NCBI RefSeq assembly: GCF_905475345.1
Contig: NC_066589.1
Location: 495,001-559,000 of the forward strand
Direction of reading: 5' to 3'
Origin: Vespula vulgaris
Taxonomy: Eukaryota; Arthropoda; Insecta; Hymenoptera; Vespidae
Length of the DNA stretch: 64,000 bases
The first letter of the stretch is position 1. Every line of letters begins with the position of its first letter. The notes beneath the pieces are model-generated. The model was not told the origin of the DNA and searched no databases. It was given only the letters and a program-made list of their open reading frames with translations. Position numbers and translations under genes: made by a program. This document shows, one piece after another, positions 13,716 to 26,700 of this stretch.

Positions 13716-15881
13716 GTTAGATGTATATATATTTTATAATAATAAATAAATATTTATATATATAATATATATTTAATATTATATTTTAAAATAATAAATA
13801 TATATACAATATCTATTTTATCTATATATATATATATATATATATAATATCCATTTTACCTATTACATTTCATATATATTTCTTTTCCCAAAATTTTTAT
13901 AATGAAAGGAAAGAAGTCAATTGAGAATAATCTAATAGGAAGATCTCACGAAAGTTCAAGTTAAAAGAAAAAAAAATAAAATAAAAGAAGAAGAAGAAAA
14001 GAAAAGAAAAGAAACGAAACAAAACTCGGAATTCTCTTAATGGACGGTTATACGTAGCTGGTTGTCCGTCGACGGATGTTGGTTTCCTGATTTCACGTAC
14101 ATGAATGCACAGTGACACAGTAAAGGTAGAAGCGTTACGACGAAAGTTAGGGTCACGAGACGAGAGACGGAGACGATATTGCGTGTCGGAACGCACGTTC
14201 TATGGACGTTGAAAGGTGCAATGGAAGGCGCATATGGCGCCTTTTAGGCAGGTGTCGTGCATGATATACAGAGAGGGAGGAGGAAGATAGAGAGAGAAGG
14301 AGAGAATATGAGAGGGAGAGTGAGAAACGAAGTGTGTTCAGAAACGAACGACATCGTTGATTACGTTCTATTAACGCCGTCGAGTGTCAGTAACGTTGAA
14401 GCAACATTGATCAGAACCATGCTAGCCTGTGGTCGTTTGTCGCTTACCTTCGACCTTTCCCCCTTTCAAATCAAACGACGTTCGCGTGCGCTCACCATCA
14501 ACGCAGGAAATTAAATTTTAATCAAGTGTTAAGTTCGATCGTATCCATTTATTCCGTGATTATCTTTCTCGATCTAGCTAGACGAATTTAAATCCGTGCT
14601 TATGTTCGAAGGTCTATCGATCAGTATGTTAGACTTCTTTTATAGATAATAATTCGATGTTCGTTGTTTATCAAAATTCATTATAATCGATATTTCCTTA
14701 TCTGCGTAACAACATTTAACATAATTAATTTGTTAATATTTCATTGGATGTTTACGTGAAACGATCTTTATACGTGTGTTATATGGTATTTATGTACGTT
14801 TATATGTGTGTGTAACATTATCGTTCGACTAAGCTCAAAGGACGACGTTAAACAAAAAAAAAAAAAGAAAAATTAGCTGATTTCCCCCACCTGCCGATAC
14901 TTATTAAGCAATTTTCCAACTAATCTTCGCGATAACGCGTGGAACAAACGACGACAACAACGACGAAGAAAATGAAAGGCTCAGAGCCTTTACGTTCGTT
15001 AACGAGGAACTTTAACGATCGATCTTCGATGCCGACATTTACGAGTTTCTTTTCTTTTCGAGTTGGAACCGAGGTAACGCGCGAATAAGTTAAGTTTCTG
15101 TTTTCGATGAAAATAGTAGGTGATAGAACGTTAGGCGAAGAAGAAGCCATTCGAGAGTTCCTCTTGTAACTCGAGAATCATCGCGGAAGTCAATAACATT
15201 GTGGATGACTTGATGGTGGTCTTTTAACGTGTGAAAAGAAGGAAATTATTATGAATGGGGAGTGGAGGGGGAGGGGGGCGGTACGGTTTCCCTTTATTTC
15301 ATAATTTCGTTTCTCTCGTTAGAAATGACTAGATCAAGAATAAATTATTTTCTTTATTTTCCTTGTATAATTATTTATGTAGGTAAAATGATATTACCAA
15401 ACAATTAGAAAATAAAATGAATAGATTACTAGACTATGAAGAGGAAAAAAAAAAGGTCAGCAATGGACGATTATACGTAACAATAAATTACTTATTTTAT
15501 TCATTTTCATTCTATACAATCGTCCGTCTAGATGAAATAATATCACCAAACAAATAATGAAGAAATAAATAAATTACTATACTAGAAAAAATCAAACGAG
15601 CAGCAGAATAATTATACGATAATAAATGACTTATTTTATTCAACTTTCTCTTCTGCAACGAAATGACGTCTCTAATTAGAATAATATTGCGGATTGGAAA
15701 GATATGAATGAATTATTAGACTGTGAATTTCTGAATTACTGGAAATATATTTTTAGAAAAAAAAGAAGAGAAGAAAGAAAGAAAAAAAGAGAATACAAAA
15801 TTGCCATGTAAATAGTCCACGTATGCAATATATTGCGATAGAGATAACAATGAAATTCTAATCGAGTTTTATATTTTACAG

Positions 15882-18800
15882 ACAGCGAGAGACGAACGAG
15901 CAGCGGCAAGTCCTGGTGGTGCAGGTGGACAAAACAATCACTCGTCTTCGTCTCCTTCGCCCTCTCCTGTCGGCGATGCACCTCTTGGAAGAGCCCTTAT
16001 GGAAGCAGCTCTTCAACAGGCCACTTCCGGCTCGCAGGAGCCACCCTTAGTCGTGACACCACCTGGTTATTGGTTAGATGGAACCGATCATCGACATACC
16101 TTGGACTCGGCAGGCAGAGCATTGCTTCCTGCTCAGCCAGCCTGGCAGCCTAGGATAGATCAGGATGACACGGCTAAGTGTTACAGACGTTTCTTCGTTG
16201 GCAGAGTACGTTCACTTCAAACATATGCGTATCTTATCCTTTAATAGATTAAGTTAATGGTTTCGACGGTTCGAGTATGCTTCTAATCTTTAATATATGT
16301 CATGAATTTAATCGCCATTTTTTTTATTTTTATTTCGTTTCAAACGTATGTGTGCCATTATTGTCCCAAAAATTGAATAATTAAGGAACGATTTCGCTTT
16401 TGTTGTTGTTACTGTTTTTTTTCGTTCTTTCAACTTTGTCAAAGAATTCGTTCTTTCGTGATGACCTTGAAAGAAAGATGGTCATCGGCCTAACAGCACC
16501 AAGCTCGTAGTACATTATGTATAACGCTCGTAAACGTACGTACGTATGTACGTACTCAAGTTTATGTAAAGATGGAGTGAGATGGAGATGATGGTTAGAG
16601 TAAAAGAAAGGGAGAAAGAGAGAAATAAAGATAAAGATGGAGGCAGAGACGCAGGAAAAGGAAAAGAGCACTTCGGGCGTGGGAGTGGGAACGTTCTCAT
16701 AGTCTCGAAGAAGAAGAGAAGACGATGCTTCTTCAACCAGAAGAAATACCCCTACCCCCTTCGCTTCAACAGTGTTCCTGATTTTCATCCTTGCTTGCTT
16801 CTCTTCCGTCTTTAACCGCAATCTACCCCAAGCATCCTTACAATTATTATTTATTCTTTTTCAAGGAAAAAAAAGTAATCATTTTTTATCAATTATTTTT
16901 TATTTTCCTCGTAGACGTATATCGTAACAATATTTCGTGTTTGTTATAGGTGAGAGTTGATAGTACATGTTACTATATTGTGTATATATATATATATATA
17001 TATAGTATTAAACAAAAAGATATATAGTTTGATACAATAGTATATATCTATGTATATATATATTTATATAATATATATGTACGTACGTATAATAGCATAT
17101 ATAACAGAATATAACAATTATACTACATAATATATAAATATATTTTATTAGAGAGAGAGAGTACGTGTTATGTGCTAGAAATTATTATACAATGCACACA
17201 TAAAAATATATAGATGTAAAGATGAAAGTATAATACGAAGAAGATCGTTAATAAAATAAAAGAAATAATTGGTCTTTAGATCATAGAAAACATCGAAGAG
17301 TGAAAATAGCTAAAAGTGCATTTCCCCTTCTCTTTAATAGTTCATTCTTATCTAAGAGTTCACCTGTTACCTTTGTCTAGCGTGCACCTGGGTTACCTCT
17401 ATTTTTAACGCGAACTTAAAACTCGTTAGGTAACGTAACGTGAGCGAGATAATGTACGCATGAACTCGTTTCTTCGCGGGAGCGTGCTCGAGTTCGCCGC
17501 CATTGTTCAAGAGTGGCAGTAAATAATTACACTGCGTGTCATAGAGAACGAAAAGCGATTTTTATCGGGCCATAGAATGTATACATATCGTAAATGTATT
17601 TACAACTATGTACAATGTATATCATATGTATCATAGCTGGATCTCATTCGATTCCGTGTTTTTCCCTCTCTTTCTCTCTCTCTTTTTTTTTTTTATTCTA
17701 TTTTACGATATTTCCTTGTCGAAGAAGTTAATTTTTCATTTTTTGTTTCTTGTTTTTTTTTTTCTTTTTTTTTTTTTATATATATATTTCGTTCGAGTAC
17801 GGCATACGTGTAGTTACAAAATCGTTATCACTCTCGTTATCACATACGCGTTTGACGACAGGCGTTAAGAGGGGAAATAAAAAAAAGGAAAAGAAAAAGA
17901 AAAGAAAGTGAAAAAAATGATATCGTAGCAAAGTTAAACAAATCTCTTCTCTTTACATTTCTTTTCACTAGCAATTATCGTAGACGAAAGAAAGCTAAGA
18001 ATGTTCTCCCAATTATTTATCCTATCCTATTCTATCCCATCCCATTCCATCCCATCCCATCCCATTCCATTCTGTCCCAACTCATCTTATTCTATCCTCC
18101 ATCCCATCCCCCATCTGTCCTTTACCAGTATCGGTGCTTTCGATAACCTTTTAAAAAGAACTTCGAAGGATTGCCATAAATATCTCGTCAGCGTTACGAT
18201 AAGTTTAATGGTCCATGTCGACTTCGCTAAACTGTGAAAGACGTGAGAAAAGAGATAGATAGAAAGAGAGAAAGAGAATGAATGACTGAATAGAGAGAGA
18301 GAGAGAGAGAGAGAGAGAATAAGTGACTAGAGAGAGAGAGAGAGAGTGAGAGATAAAGGGAGAGAAAATGAGAGATAAAGGGAGAGAAAATGAGTGAGTG
18401 AAAAAAAAGAGAAAAAGAGAGGGAGAGAAAATGAGTGAGCGAAAAGAAAGAAAGAAAGAAAGAATAGAAAAAAAGACGAACTTTATTATACTTGTTCGGT
18501 CTATTATTTTATCGAAAGGGAGAAATTTTAGTATCGATCGATAAAAAACTTTTTAGGAAAACAGAACTTATGTTGCCCTTTCATTGTTATATGATTATTT
18601 TACATTCTAATGACATAACGAGTGTTCTCTCGTCTTCTTTTCTTGTTTCCTTTTGTTTTATTTTGTTTCTTTTTCTCTTTCTTCTTTTTTCCTTTTCTTT
18701 CTTTTATTTTTCTTTTCTTTTCTTTTTTTTTTTTTAATAATGAAAAGGTCATGATCTTTTGCGAACAAAAGGCTCGTATCGAAAGGATGCATACACCTTA

Positions 18801-21800
18801 TCTCTCCATGCGATCGCATTGTGCGGTTAAGCAGAGAGCCCATTAAAAGAGCGATTTTATTATGCGCAATATCGCTCCTCTAATTAGCGGTCGCCACGAA
18901 TACCAACGCGTAATCCGTTCCATACCGCGACTTATTAAAGCACCACATGCCTCTTCTATCACCTTTACTTGTGTATTACAAATAGAAAGAGAAAGAGAGA
19001 GAGAAACAATGGATATTACGAGTCTCTTTTCCGCGTGATAACACTCAAAGTTTATTTGATTTGATACGTCCTAATCGTTTTATAATATTAAAATCCGTCT
19101 CTCTCGCGTCATATAATGATATTAAATTATTCGAAATCTCAATTTTCAAATATTCAATTTGAATGAAAAATTAAAATGTATCGTTACATTTAAAAGCGAG
19201 AAAGAACGAAAAAATCTATTTATACGGACTTGATGAAATGTCACGTTTTAATATATGCACGACAAACTAATATCTTTTTAATAATATTGCATATGTATTT
19301 ACATATATTTTTCGATACAAGAAAGTAGAACGAACTTTTCGAACCGTTCAACATTGTTACATTTTATTCTACATTCTTGTATTTTTTCTTTTTCAATTTT
19401 TGTTTTTGATTTTTTTCTTTTGTTTATAATTAATTAAAAAACTTTCGAGTCACCGTTATGATTTATGCACGTTTTAATATATGCACGACAAACTAATATC
19501 TTTTTAATAATATTGTATATGTACTTACATATATTTTTCGATACAAGAAAGTAGAATAAACTTTTCGAACCGTTCAACATTGTTACATTTTATTCTACAT
19601 TCTTGTATTTTTTCTTTTTCAATTTTCGTTTTTGATTTTTTTCTTTTGTTTACAATTAATTAAAAAACTTTCGAGTCACCGTTATGATTTATGCACGTTT
19701 TAATATATGCACGACAAACTAATATCTTTTTAATAATATTGTATATGTACTTACATATATTTTTCGATACAAGAAAGTAGAATAAACTTTTCGAACCGTT
19801 CAACATTGTTACATTTTATTCTACATTCTTGTATTTTTTCTTTTTCAATTTTCGTTTTTGATTTTTTTCTTTTGTTTACAATTAATTAAAAAACTTTCGA
19901 GTCACCGTTATGATTTATGCACGTTTTAATATATGCACGACAAACTAATATCTTTTTAATAATATTGTATATGTATTTACATATATTTTTCGATACAAGA
20001 AAGTAGAATAAACTTTTCGAACCGTTCAACATTGTTACATTTTATTCTACATTCTTGTATTTTTTCTTTTTCAATTTTCGTTTTTGATTTTTTTCTTTTG
20101 TTTATAATTAATTAAAAAACTTTCGAGTCACCGTTATGATTTATGCACGTTTTAATATATGCACGACAAACTAATATCTTTTTAATAATATTGTATATGT
20201 ATTTACATATATTTTTCGATACAAGAAAGTAGAATAAACTTTTCGAACCGTTCAACATTGTTACATTTTATTCTACATTCTTGTATTTTTTCTTTTTCAA
20301 TTTTCGTTTTTGATTTTTTTCTTTTGTTTACAATTAATTAAAAAACTTTCGAGTCACCGTTATGATTTATGCACGTTTTAATATATGCACGATAAACTAA
20401 TATCTTTTTAATAATATTGTATATGTACTTACATATATTTTTCGATACAAGAAAGTAGAACGAACTTTTCGAACCGTTCAACATTGTTACATTTTATTCT
20501 ACATTCTTGTATTTTTTCTTTTTCAATTTTCGTTTTTGATTTTTTTCTTTTGTTTATAATTAATTAAAAAACTTTCGAGTCACCGTTATGATTTATGCAC
20601 GTTTTAATATATGCACGACAAACTAATATCTTTTTAATAATATTGTATATGTATTTACATATATTTTTCGATACAAGAAAGTAGAATAAACTTTTCGAAC
20701 CGTTCAACATTGTTACATTTTATTCTACATTCTTGTATTTTTTCTTTTTCAATTTTCGTTTTTGATTTTTTTCTTTTGTTTACAATTAATTAAAAAACTT
20801 TCGAGTCACCGTTATGATTTATGCACGTTTTAATATATGCACGACAAACTAATATCTTTTTAATAATATTGTATATGTATTTACATATATTTTTCGATAC
20901 AAGAAAGTAGAATAAACTTTTCGAACCGTTCAACATTGTTACATTTTATTCTACATTCTTGTATTTTTTCTTTTTCAATTTTTGTTTTTGATTTTTTTCT
21001 GTTGTTTATAATTAATTAAAAAACTTTCGAGTCACCGTTAATGATTTAATCATAAAAAAGTTTCATTACGTTTTTTTTCACATCTTTCATAGGAACATGT
21101 GAACCTGATAGGAAGGGATAGCGAGAATGGGCCGGTCCTTGTCTCGGTGAAGGCCGAGACGGTCGCTGGACAAGAACACTGGCGAGTATTGCTGAGATTA
21201 CGTGCTGGTTCAACGCATGAGTTAGTTCCAGCAGCATCACTTGGACCGATTCCTTCACCAGCTAAAATGGTCAAGGTAAATGAGTTTTTATTTCTTAATG
21301 AAATAAATTAATAATCAATTTAATATCCGAGGATATACGTAATAAGTTATATACATATAACATATAAGGTGTATACATGTACGTAGTATATATGAATATT
21401 TTTCAATTTACATGAAAGATGACGAAAGATAACATGCATATTTTCTTAATGAGAATCGTTTGATCGTTTTTATTGATCTCTCAGTCTTGTATGATAGAGG
21501 TTAATAAGACAAATATCACTTGGAATCGTGAGTAATTTAACGACTTATAATTTGGACTCGTACGAGAGCAATGTGTCACGTGTGTCGAATCGACGAAAAT
21601 AGATCATCGCTACTAAAGTACAAAAGTACGCGACGACAGAAGTAGAGAGAAAGAAAGAGAGATGGAGAAAAAGAGAGAGAGAGAGAGAAATAACCAGCAT
21701 CATTTTTTTCAGGCGATCAACGACTCCTTGAACGTAAATACTTTGATGCCAGTGGTATGTTCAGGAGCTGGCACATTGATAGCTCAATATGACGAGCACG

Positions 21801-23782
21801 CACTCGTTTCGAGATTCAAATTCGGCGTACTTCATCAACGCGCTGGGCAGGTGACCGAAGAACAGCTTTTCGGTAATCGTCAGATCACACCTGCTTTCCA
21901 AGAATTTCTTGATCTTTTGGGACAAAAGATCGACTTGAAGGATCACAAGGGGTCTGTATATCGTCATCGGATATTATTTTCATCGATTATTGTTTTAACA
22001 GTTATCAAAGAATGTACTCAACGTAATATTCAATTTTGTAGATATCGAGGAGGGTTGGATACTCGGCATGGTCAAACGGGAGATTCCGCGGTTTACGAAG
22101 TATTTCGTGGCCGTGAAGTTCTCTTCCATGTGGCTTCGCTTTTACCGTATAGTCCAGGTGATTCGCAACAATTACAACGCAAGAGACACATTGGTAACGA
22201 TATCGTAGCGATTATATTCCAAGAAGAGCCTACACCTTTCAGTCCTGATATGATCGCGAGTCACTTTTTGCACGCCTTTATCGTCGTGCAAGTCGTCGAT
22301 CCATGTACCCCTAACACAAGGTACAATATATATACTACATATATGTCATTTGATATCAAATTCAAACGTCTCAAAAATACAGTATAGTATTTATCGTTTT
22401 ATTTATCGTTTTATTTATCTCTTTTAGGTATAAGGTGAGTATAACAGCGAGAGACGACGTACCTTGGTTCGGTCCGGCCTTACCAACACCTGCTGTCTTC
22501 CTAAGAGGCGTCGAATTTAAAGAATTCCTTCTTACGAAATTGGTGAACGCTGAAAACGCGGCTTACAAGGCTGAAAAGTTCTCGAAATTAGAAGTAAGTT
22601 ACGTTCTTCTTTTTTTTTGTATTCTAATATCATTCCAAGTAAAGCGAACTAATATTTATGATATAACGATCAGTTGCGAACCAGATCCGCTCTATTGGAG
22701 TCCTTGACGGAAGGATTACAAGCGAAGACAGCGGAGTTCTTAGGAGGTACCATTGGTTTAGGAGGTAATCTAGGATTCGGTGGGAATTGTCCTGTAAGTC
22801 CAACGGCAAGCGATTCCTCAGCTTCCGGTGGCGGAGGTACTGGCTCAAGATTCATCGATACGGTACGAAAGGCATTGATATCTCGAGTGAGAAATGCATC
22901 GACCGAGAGCGTACCTCAACAACTCGCTAAAAAGGGTGCTCATTCTGAACCAAGTCCACCGAGTAATCGACAATCCAATGGAAAGATAAGTGGGAAACGA
23001 TCCGTCGAACCGTCAAGTCCATTGGGTTCGCCAGATTTGACTCTACGAAGGGATTCGGAAAGAGGTAGCCCTAGTTTGGGAAGTCAAGACAGTAGCTTGT
23101 CTAATACGGACAATCAGGATAGCAGTTTGGCTACGTTGCAACAGGACGAGGTAGATCGTAGAGAATCTGGTACAGGAATCAGTGCAAATGATTCCACGAG
23201 CACGGAAAAGGTCACCACGGTTTCCTCGGTTCAACGATTAACTCATGAAAACTTGAGAAGACAGGAACGAACGGAAAAGACCGAAATAACACAACGCGTT
23301 GTTTCCGAAAGCGACGATAGCTCCTTGAACAGCGAGCTTGAACTCGACCAAGCTGTTTATCCCGACAGCGACACAGGTCTTGAATCTATGAGTTCCGCGG
23401 AAACGCACGACACTACGAGGTGTAATGCCAAAGACGGTGCTGCGGAAACCGAGACTTTGAGGATGGAAGTTACTAGACTTAAGTGCGATAAGCTGGACTT
23501 ATTGAGACAAAATGTGGTAAGTTTGAAAAGCTTAAATATTTCTTTCATCGCTTTCTATATGTTTATGTATTGTTCCTTCGTGGAATGTTTATTATTATTC
23601 TTTATATTTTAATCCAACAGACTTGTCAACGCGACATTAAACGCCTTCGAGAGAAAGAGTTACAATTGCAATCTGACTTAGCGGCAGCATCGAAAGAGAT
23701 TCTCCGATTAAGGGCGATGCTAAAAGAATGTTCGACGAGCATTCCTTTGGATAACAACAATCAACAGACGTCCACCGTTTGA
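15882..23782 (+). CDS. Rap1 GTPase-activating protein (Rap1GAP family), 3' seven coding exons
   Basis: The protein switches Rap1 off by stimulating GTP hydrolysis, acting at the membrane and cell junctions. Coding exons read 15882-16205, 21093-21275, 21713-21951, 22042-22320, 22428-22593, 22674-23516 and 23621-23782; all introns are GT-AG and the phases join, giving 731 visible residues. The family core is clear: GYWLDGTDHR near visible residue 65, then YRRFFVGREHVNLIG, FKFGVLHQRAGQ, GGLDTRHGQTGDSAVYE, QQLQRKRHIGNDIVAIIFQ with the catalytic 'thumb' asparagine (codon 22196-22198, visible residue 301), and YKVSITARDDVPWFGP. A Ser-rich tail (exon 22674-23516) follows, then a leucine-rich coiled coil ending just before the stop. 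The first exon shown enters in phase 0 without a methionine, so the gene is 5'-incomplete; no GoLoco motif is visible. The family call is firm (closest to RAP1GAP, not SIPA1L); the exact orthologue name is inferred. Confidence 0.93.
18014..18110. repeat. (TCCCA)n pentamer repeat
   Basis: This is a degenerate tandem array of TATCC/TCCCA/TTCCA pentamers, purest at about 18030-18070. It lies in the large Rap1GAP intron. Confidence 0.8.
19242..21045. repeat. Eight-copy tandem array of a 226-bp unit
   Basis: The landmark CACCGTTATGATTTATGCAC starts at 19451, 19677, 19903, 20129, 20355, 20581 and 20807, and a diverged form starts at 21033. That is exactly 226 bp apart each time; the first copy begins around 19242 without the landmark. 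Copies differ at only a few bases (for example GAACGAAC versus GAATAAAC, TTTATAAT versus TTTACAAT, CACGACAAA versus CACGATAAA). The array ends about 45 bp before the acceptor of the exon at 21093. No open reading frame runs through it. It is a satellite-like minisatellite in an intron. Confidence 0.97.
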
Positions 23783-26700
23783 AGAATCGTCGAACGCATT
23801 TTTTGATTCGTTATCGTTAACGGAGATTACCGTTAAAGATCGCTATATTTTAATCGTCGAATGGGGACCGACCAATTCGTAAACTTCGTAGATCTTCCAC
23901 TCTTTCGAGATCATTTCTTTTAAAAGAAAATCATTTGAGATGTCTCGTTGTTGGATATATACATATACGTATACCATATACGTATATGTGTATATATATA
24001 TAAATATATAATGTGTGTGTGTGTATGTACACGAAAAAACTTGCAATCAATGCTTTCTTCCTCGGTTCGCTTTTACGACTGGGTTTTTTTAGATAGCGAT
24101 TGGTACAAATTCGATAAGTCATAAGGGATATGTAATTAGAATGTAAAGTCAAAGACTACACGGTTCTCTCGAAGTCGAGCTCGTTATTGGAACGTACAAC
24201 AGTATAGATTCTGATTGTTGAAGTACTTGTTTAACTTATATCCCAAATATTTATCGATTAATTTATTGATAGATATAAGGTAATCCCTTGTAGTCAATAT
24301 AGTTGATAATTCAATAGATATAAATACCAACCGCGATACAAACATCTTGTCATTATAATATTAGTCACTTTTTAAAGTGAAATGGCCTTTAGATCTAGCA
24401 TTTGTGATGCTAAAAAGAGCACGCAAAAAGTAACGCACCAATGCATATGACCGTGTATTAGTTAAGTGTAGGTCACTTAACTCTGATTATACTTCTCGCA
24501 CACATCATACATGGTATACATATATATTTATTTATATATATATATATTTATATATACATATATATTTATAAATATATATTTATATATATTTACATATATA
24601 TATATTCATATATATATTTATTTATATATATATATTTATATATATATATATACTATTGTAAGTAGTAATAATACGAACATCTATTAAAATCTTTGAAGAT
24701 ACGGATTTGTTAATTTACCGATTAAGTCTAATAACGATGATATATTTTAACAAATTCGAAAATCTTCAAAACTTATGTGAACATGTCACAGCAAAGTTTC
24801 TCGATAATACGTTGGAACATTAGTGAATATAAATGTCACGCGAGTTAATACTTCAACAGATAATTTCATCGTCTCTTAAAATCGATTTACATAATTTGAC
24901 GAATCTACTAATCATTTTTCTAAGTTGTCATAAATTATTCCATGATATACGTATATTTAATCGGTCATTGCGTTAAAATAATATTAAAAGAAAAGCAACA
25001 TATATTGTTCATGTTTTGTTAATATGAAAAAAAAAAAGAAAGAAAAAGAAGTTAAATATCACTTGCTGCTTTATTTTGTGCTATGTCTCCGTTAGTAGTT
25101 TTTATTATTAGTATTATAATATGATTTTTATATATATATATATAAAAATATTTTATATTAACAATAACGTTTTAATTGATATAGCTTGTGTAAATAATTG
25201 ATCGTCCAAGTAGATGCAAATATTGACAGGATTTAGAGAGAAAAAAAAAAAGAAAAAAGGACAAAAACGTTCGCTCACACACACGTAAAATACCAAAGCT
25301 TAATATAGTTGAAGCCATTTCTTTTCTTTCTCTACATTCCTTTTCATACAATATGCATTGAGTTACATATAGAATATAATATGTATCGTATACCTTCGGC
25401 ACTTGTGAAATCTTTACTATACTTATCATTCAAATTTCTTCCTTCAGAGCACATTAGAGGTGCATATATATATATACACATATATACATATATATACACG
25501 TGTATATATGTATATATATATATATATATACTACACATATATATTATGAATACTTTGCTAAAACACCACGGATATCACTGCCTACACAGTATCACTTTGC
25601 AATTCCATCTTTGTCATTTATAAAAGTAATATTACTCTTGTTATTTTATTAATGTCGATAAAAATTGATAAACTATAATTTATTACAAATCACCGATTCG
25701 TAATATTTTTCATTGTTTTTTTCTAACAAATGATTTGAATCAAAATGTCGTTTTTAATAATGTATATAATGTAAAAATTGCGTTTCGCGTTATACTTGTC
25801 GTTCGGTTCCGTAAACGAGTTTCATTCTTATTTTTTTTTTTTTATTATTTTTTCCTTTTTTTCAAAAAATTTAACTAACTACTATCGTCTAGTGTGATTC
25901 TTATGCTGGCCTTGCAAAATCAAAGAAAGACGATTTATATTACAAAGAGGTACGCGTTACTACGTTTTGAGAGAAAAAGTAAGAAAGAAAGAGAAAAAGA
26001 GAGAGAACGAAAGGGAGAGAGAGAGAGAGAGAGAGAGTGAAAGCGTAACAGTGCGCATGCGCGAGAGAGAGAGAGAGAGAGAATACTATTGCTATAAATA
26101 TATATTTTGTATTTAAATATTAATTATTCGAATCTAACTAACTGAACTGCGGATACTAATTATTCTCTGATACTAAAATAGGAAAATATATATATATTTC
26201 TTATGACTAGTAAGAGTATTCGCATTCTGTATTTTCTTGTTTTTCTTTTTTTTTCTTTTATTTTTTAATTTTTATTTTTAATTCTTTTTTTTTCTAATGC
26301 ACAACTGTCGACTCGTATATCAACGATAAATGATGTTCACCAATAAAAAATAAAAACGATACAAATAAATTTTTCTTTTCTTCGATAGGTCCTTTTTTAA
26401 TTTTTCTTTTTTTTTTAACAATGTGTCATTTACAAGATAAAAGAATTATTTAGGACGAATAAACTTAGAAAAGGAATAAGTTATCGACGGATAAACGTAA
26501 TTTAAAACGTTTATTTATACCGATTGATCTTACAGCTCTACACTTTTTAATATTTGTTTACGCAAGTAGAAACGTTCAGTTTTTATTACAAAATATTGTC
26601 TTTCTAATGCTATTATAGTAAAATATATAAACAATGCTCGATCAAAATGTAAAGTTTAATGTATAAATAAACAGTTTCAGAGAAACGAATATTGCAAATT

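Larger units (their letters stand above)
1..15881. other. Repeat-rich 5' flank or intron of the Rap1GAP gene, no exon recognised
   Basis: This 15.9-kb stretch is mostly low-complexity DNA: long (CT)n/(GA)n tracts, CTTT, GAA, GATAGA, TATG and TA repeats, and poly-T or poly-A runs. The long open frames here (for example 907-1989 + and 12647-13147 -) translate to Ser/Leu/Phe or Arg/Glu/Lys/Asp runs that mirror the repeats and are not credible proteins. Since the first recognisable Rap1GAP exon opens in phase 0 at 15882, upstream exons (including the N-terminal GoLoco part known in vertebrate RAP1GAP) must lie further upstream or be hidden here. Less repetitive, CpG-richer islands occur at about 11970-12290 (with TATAAA near 12026) and 14040-14520; they could be promoters or enhancers, but no clear first exon could be assigned. 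Confidence 0.6.
16206..21092. other. Rap1GAP intron (4.9 kb)
   Basis: This GT-AG intron lies between two phase-0 coding exons. It holds AT-rich repeats (about 16980-17160), a short CpG-richer unique block (about 17440-17540), poly-T/poly-A runs, a pentamer microsatellite (18014-18110), GA tracts (18290-18440) and the 226-bp tandem array. No open frame in it resembles a protein. Confidence 0.85.
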
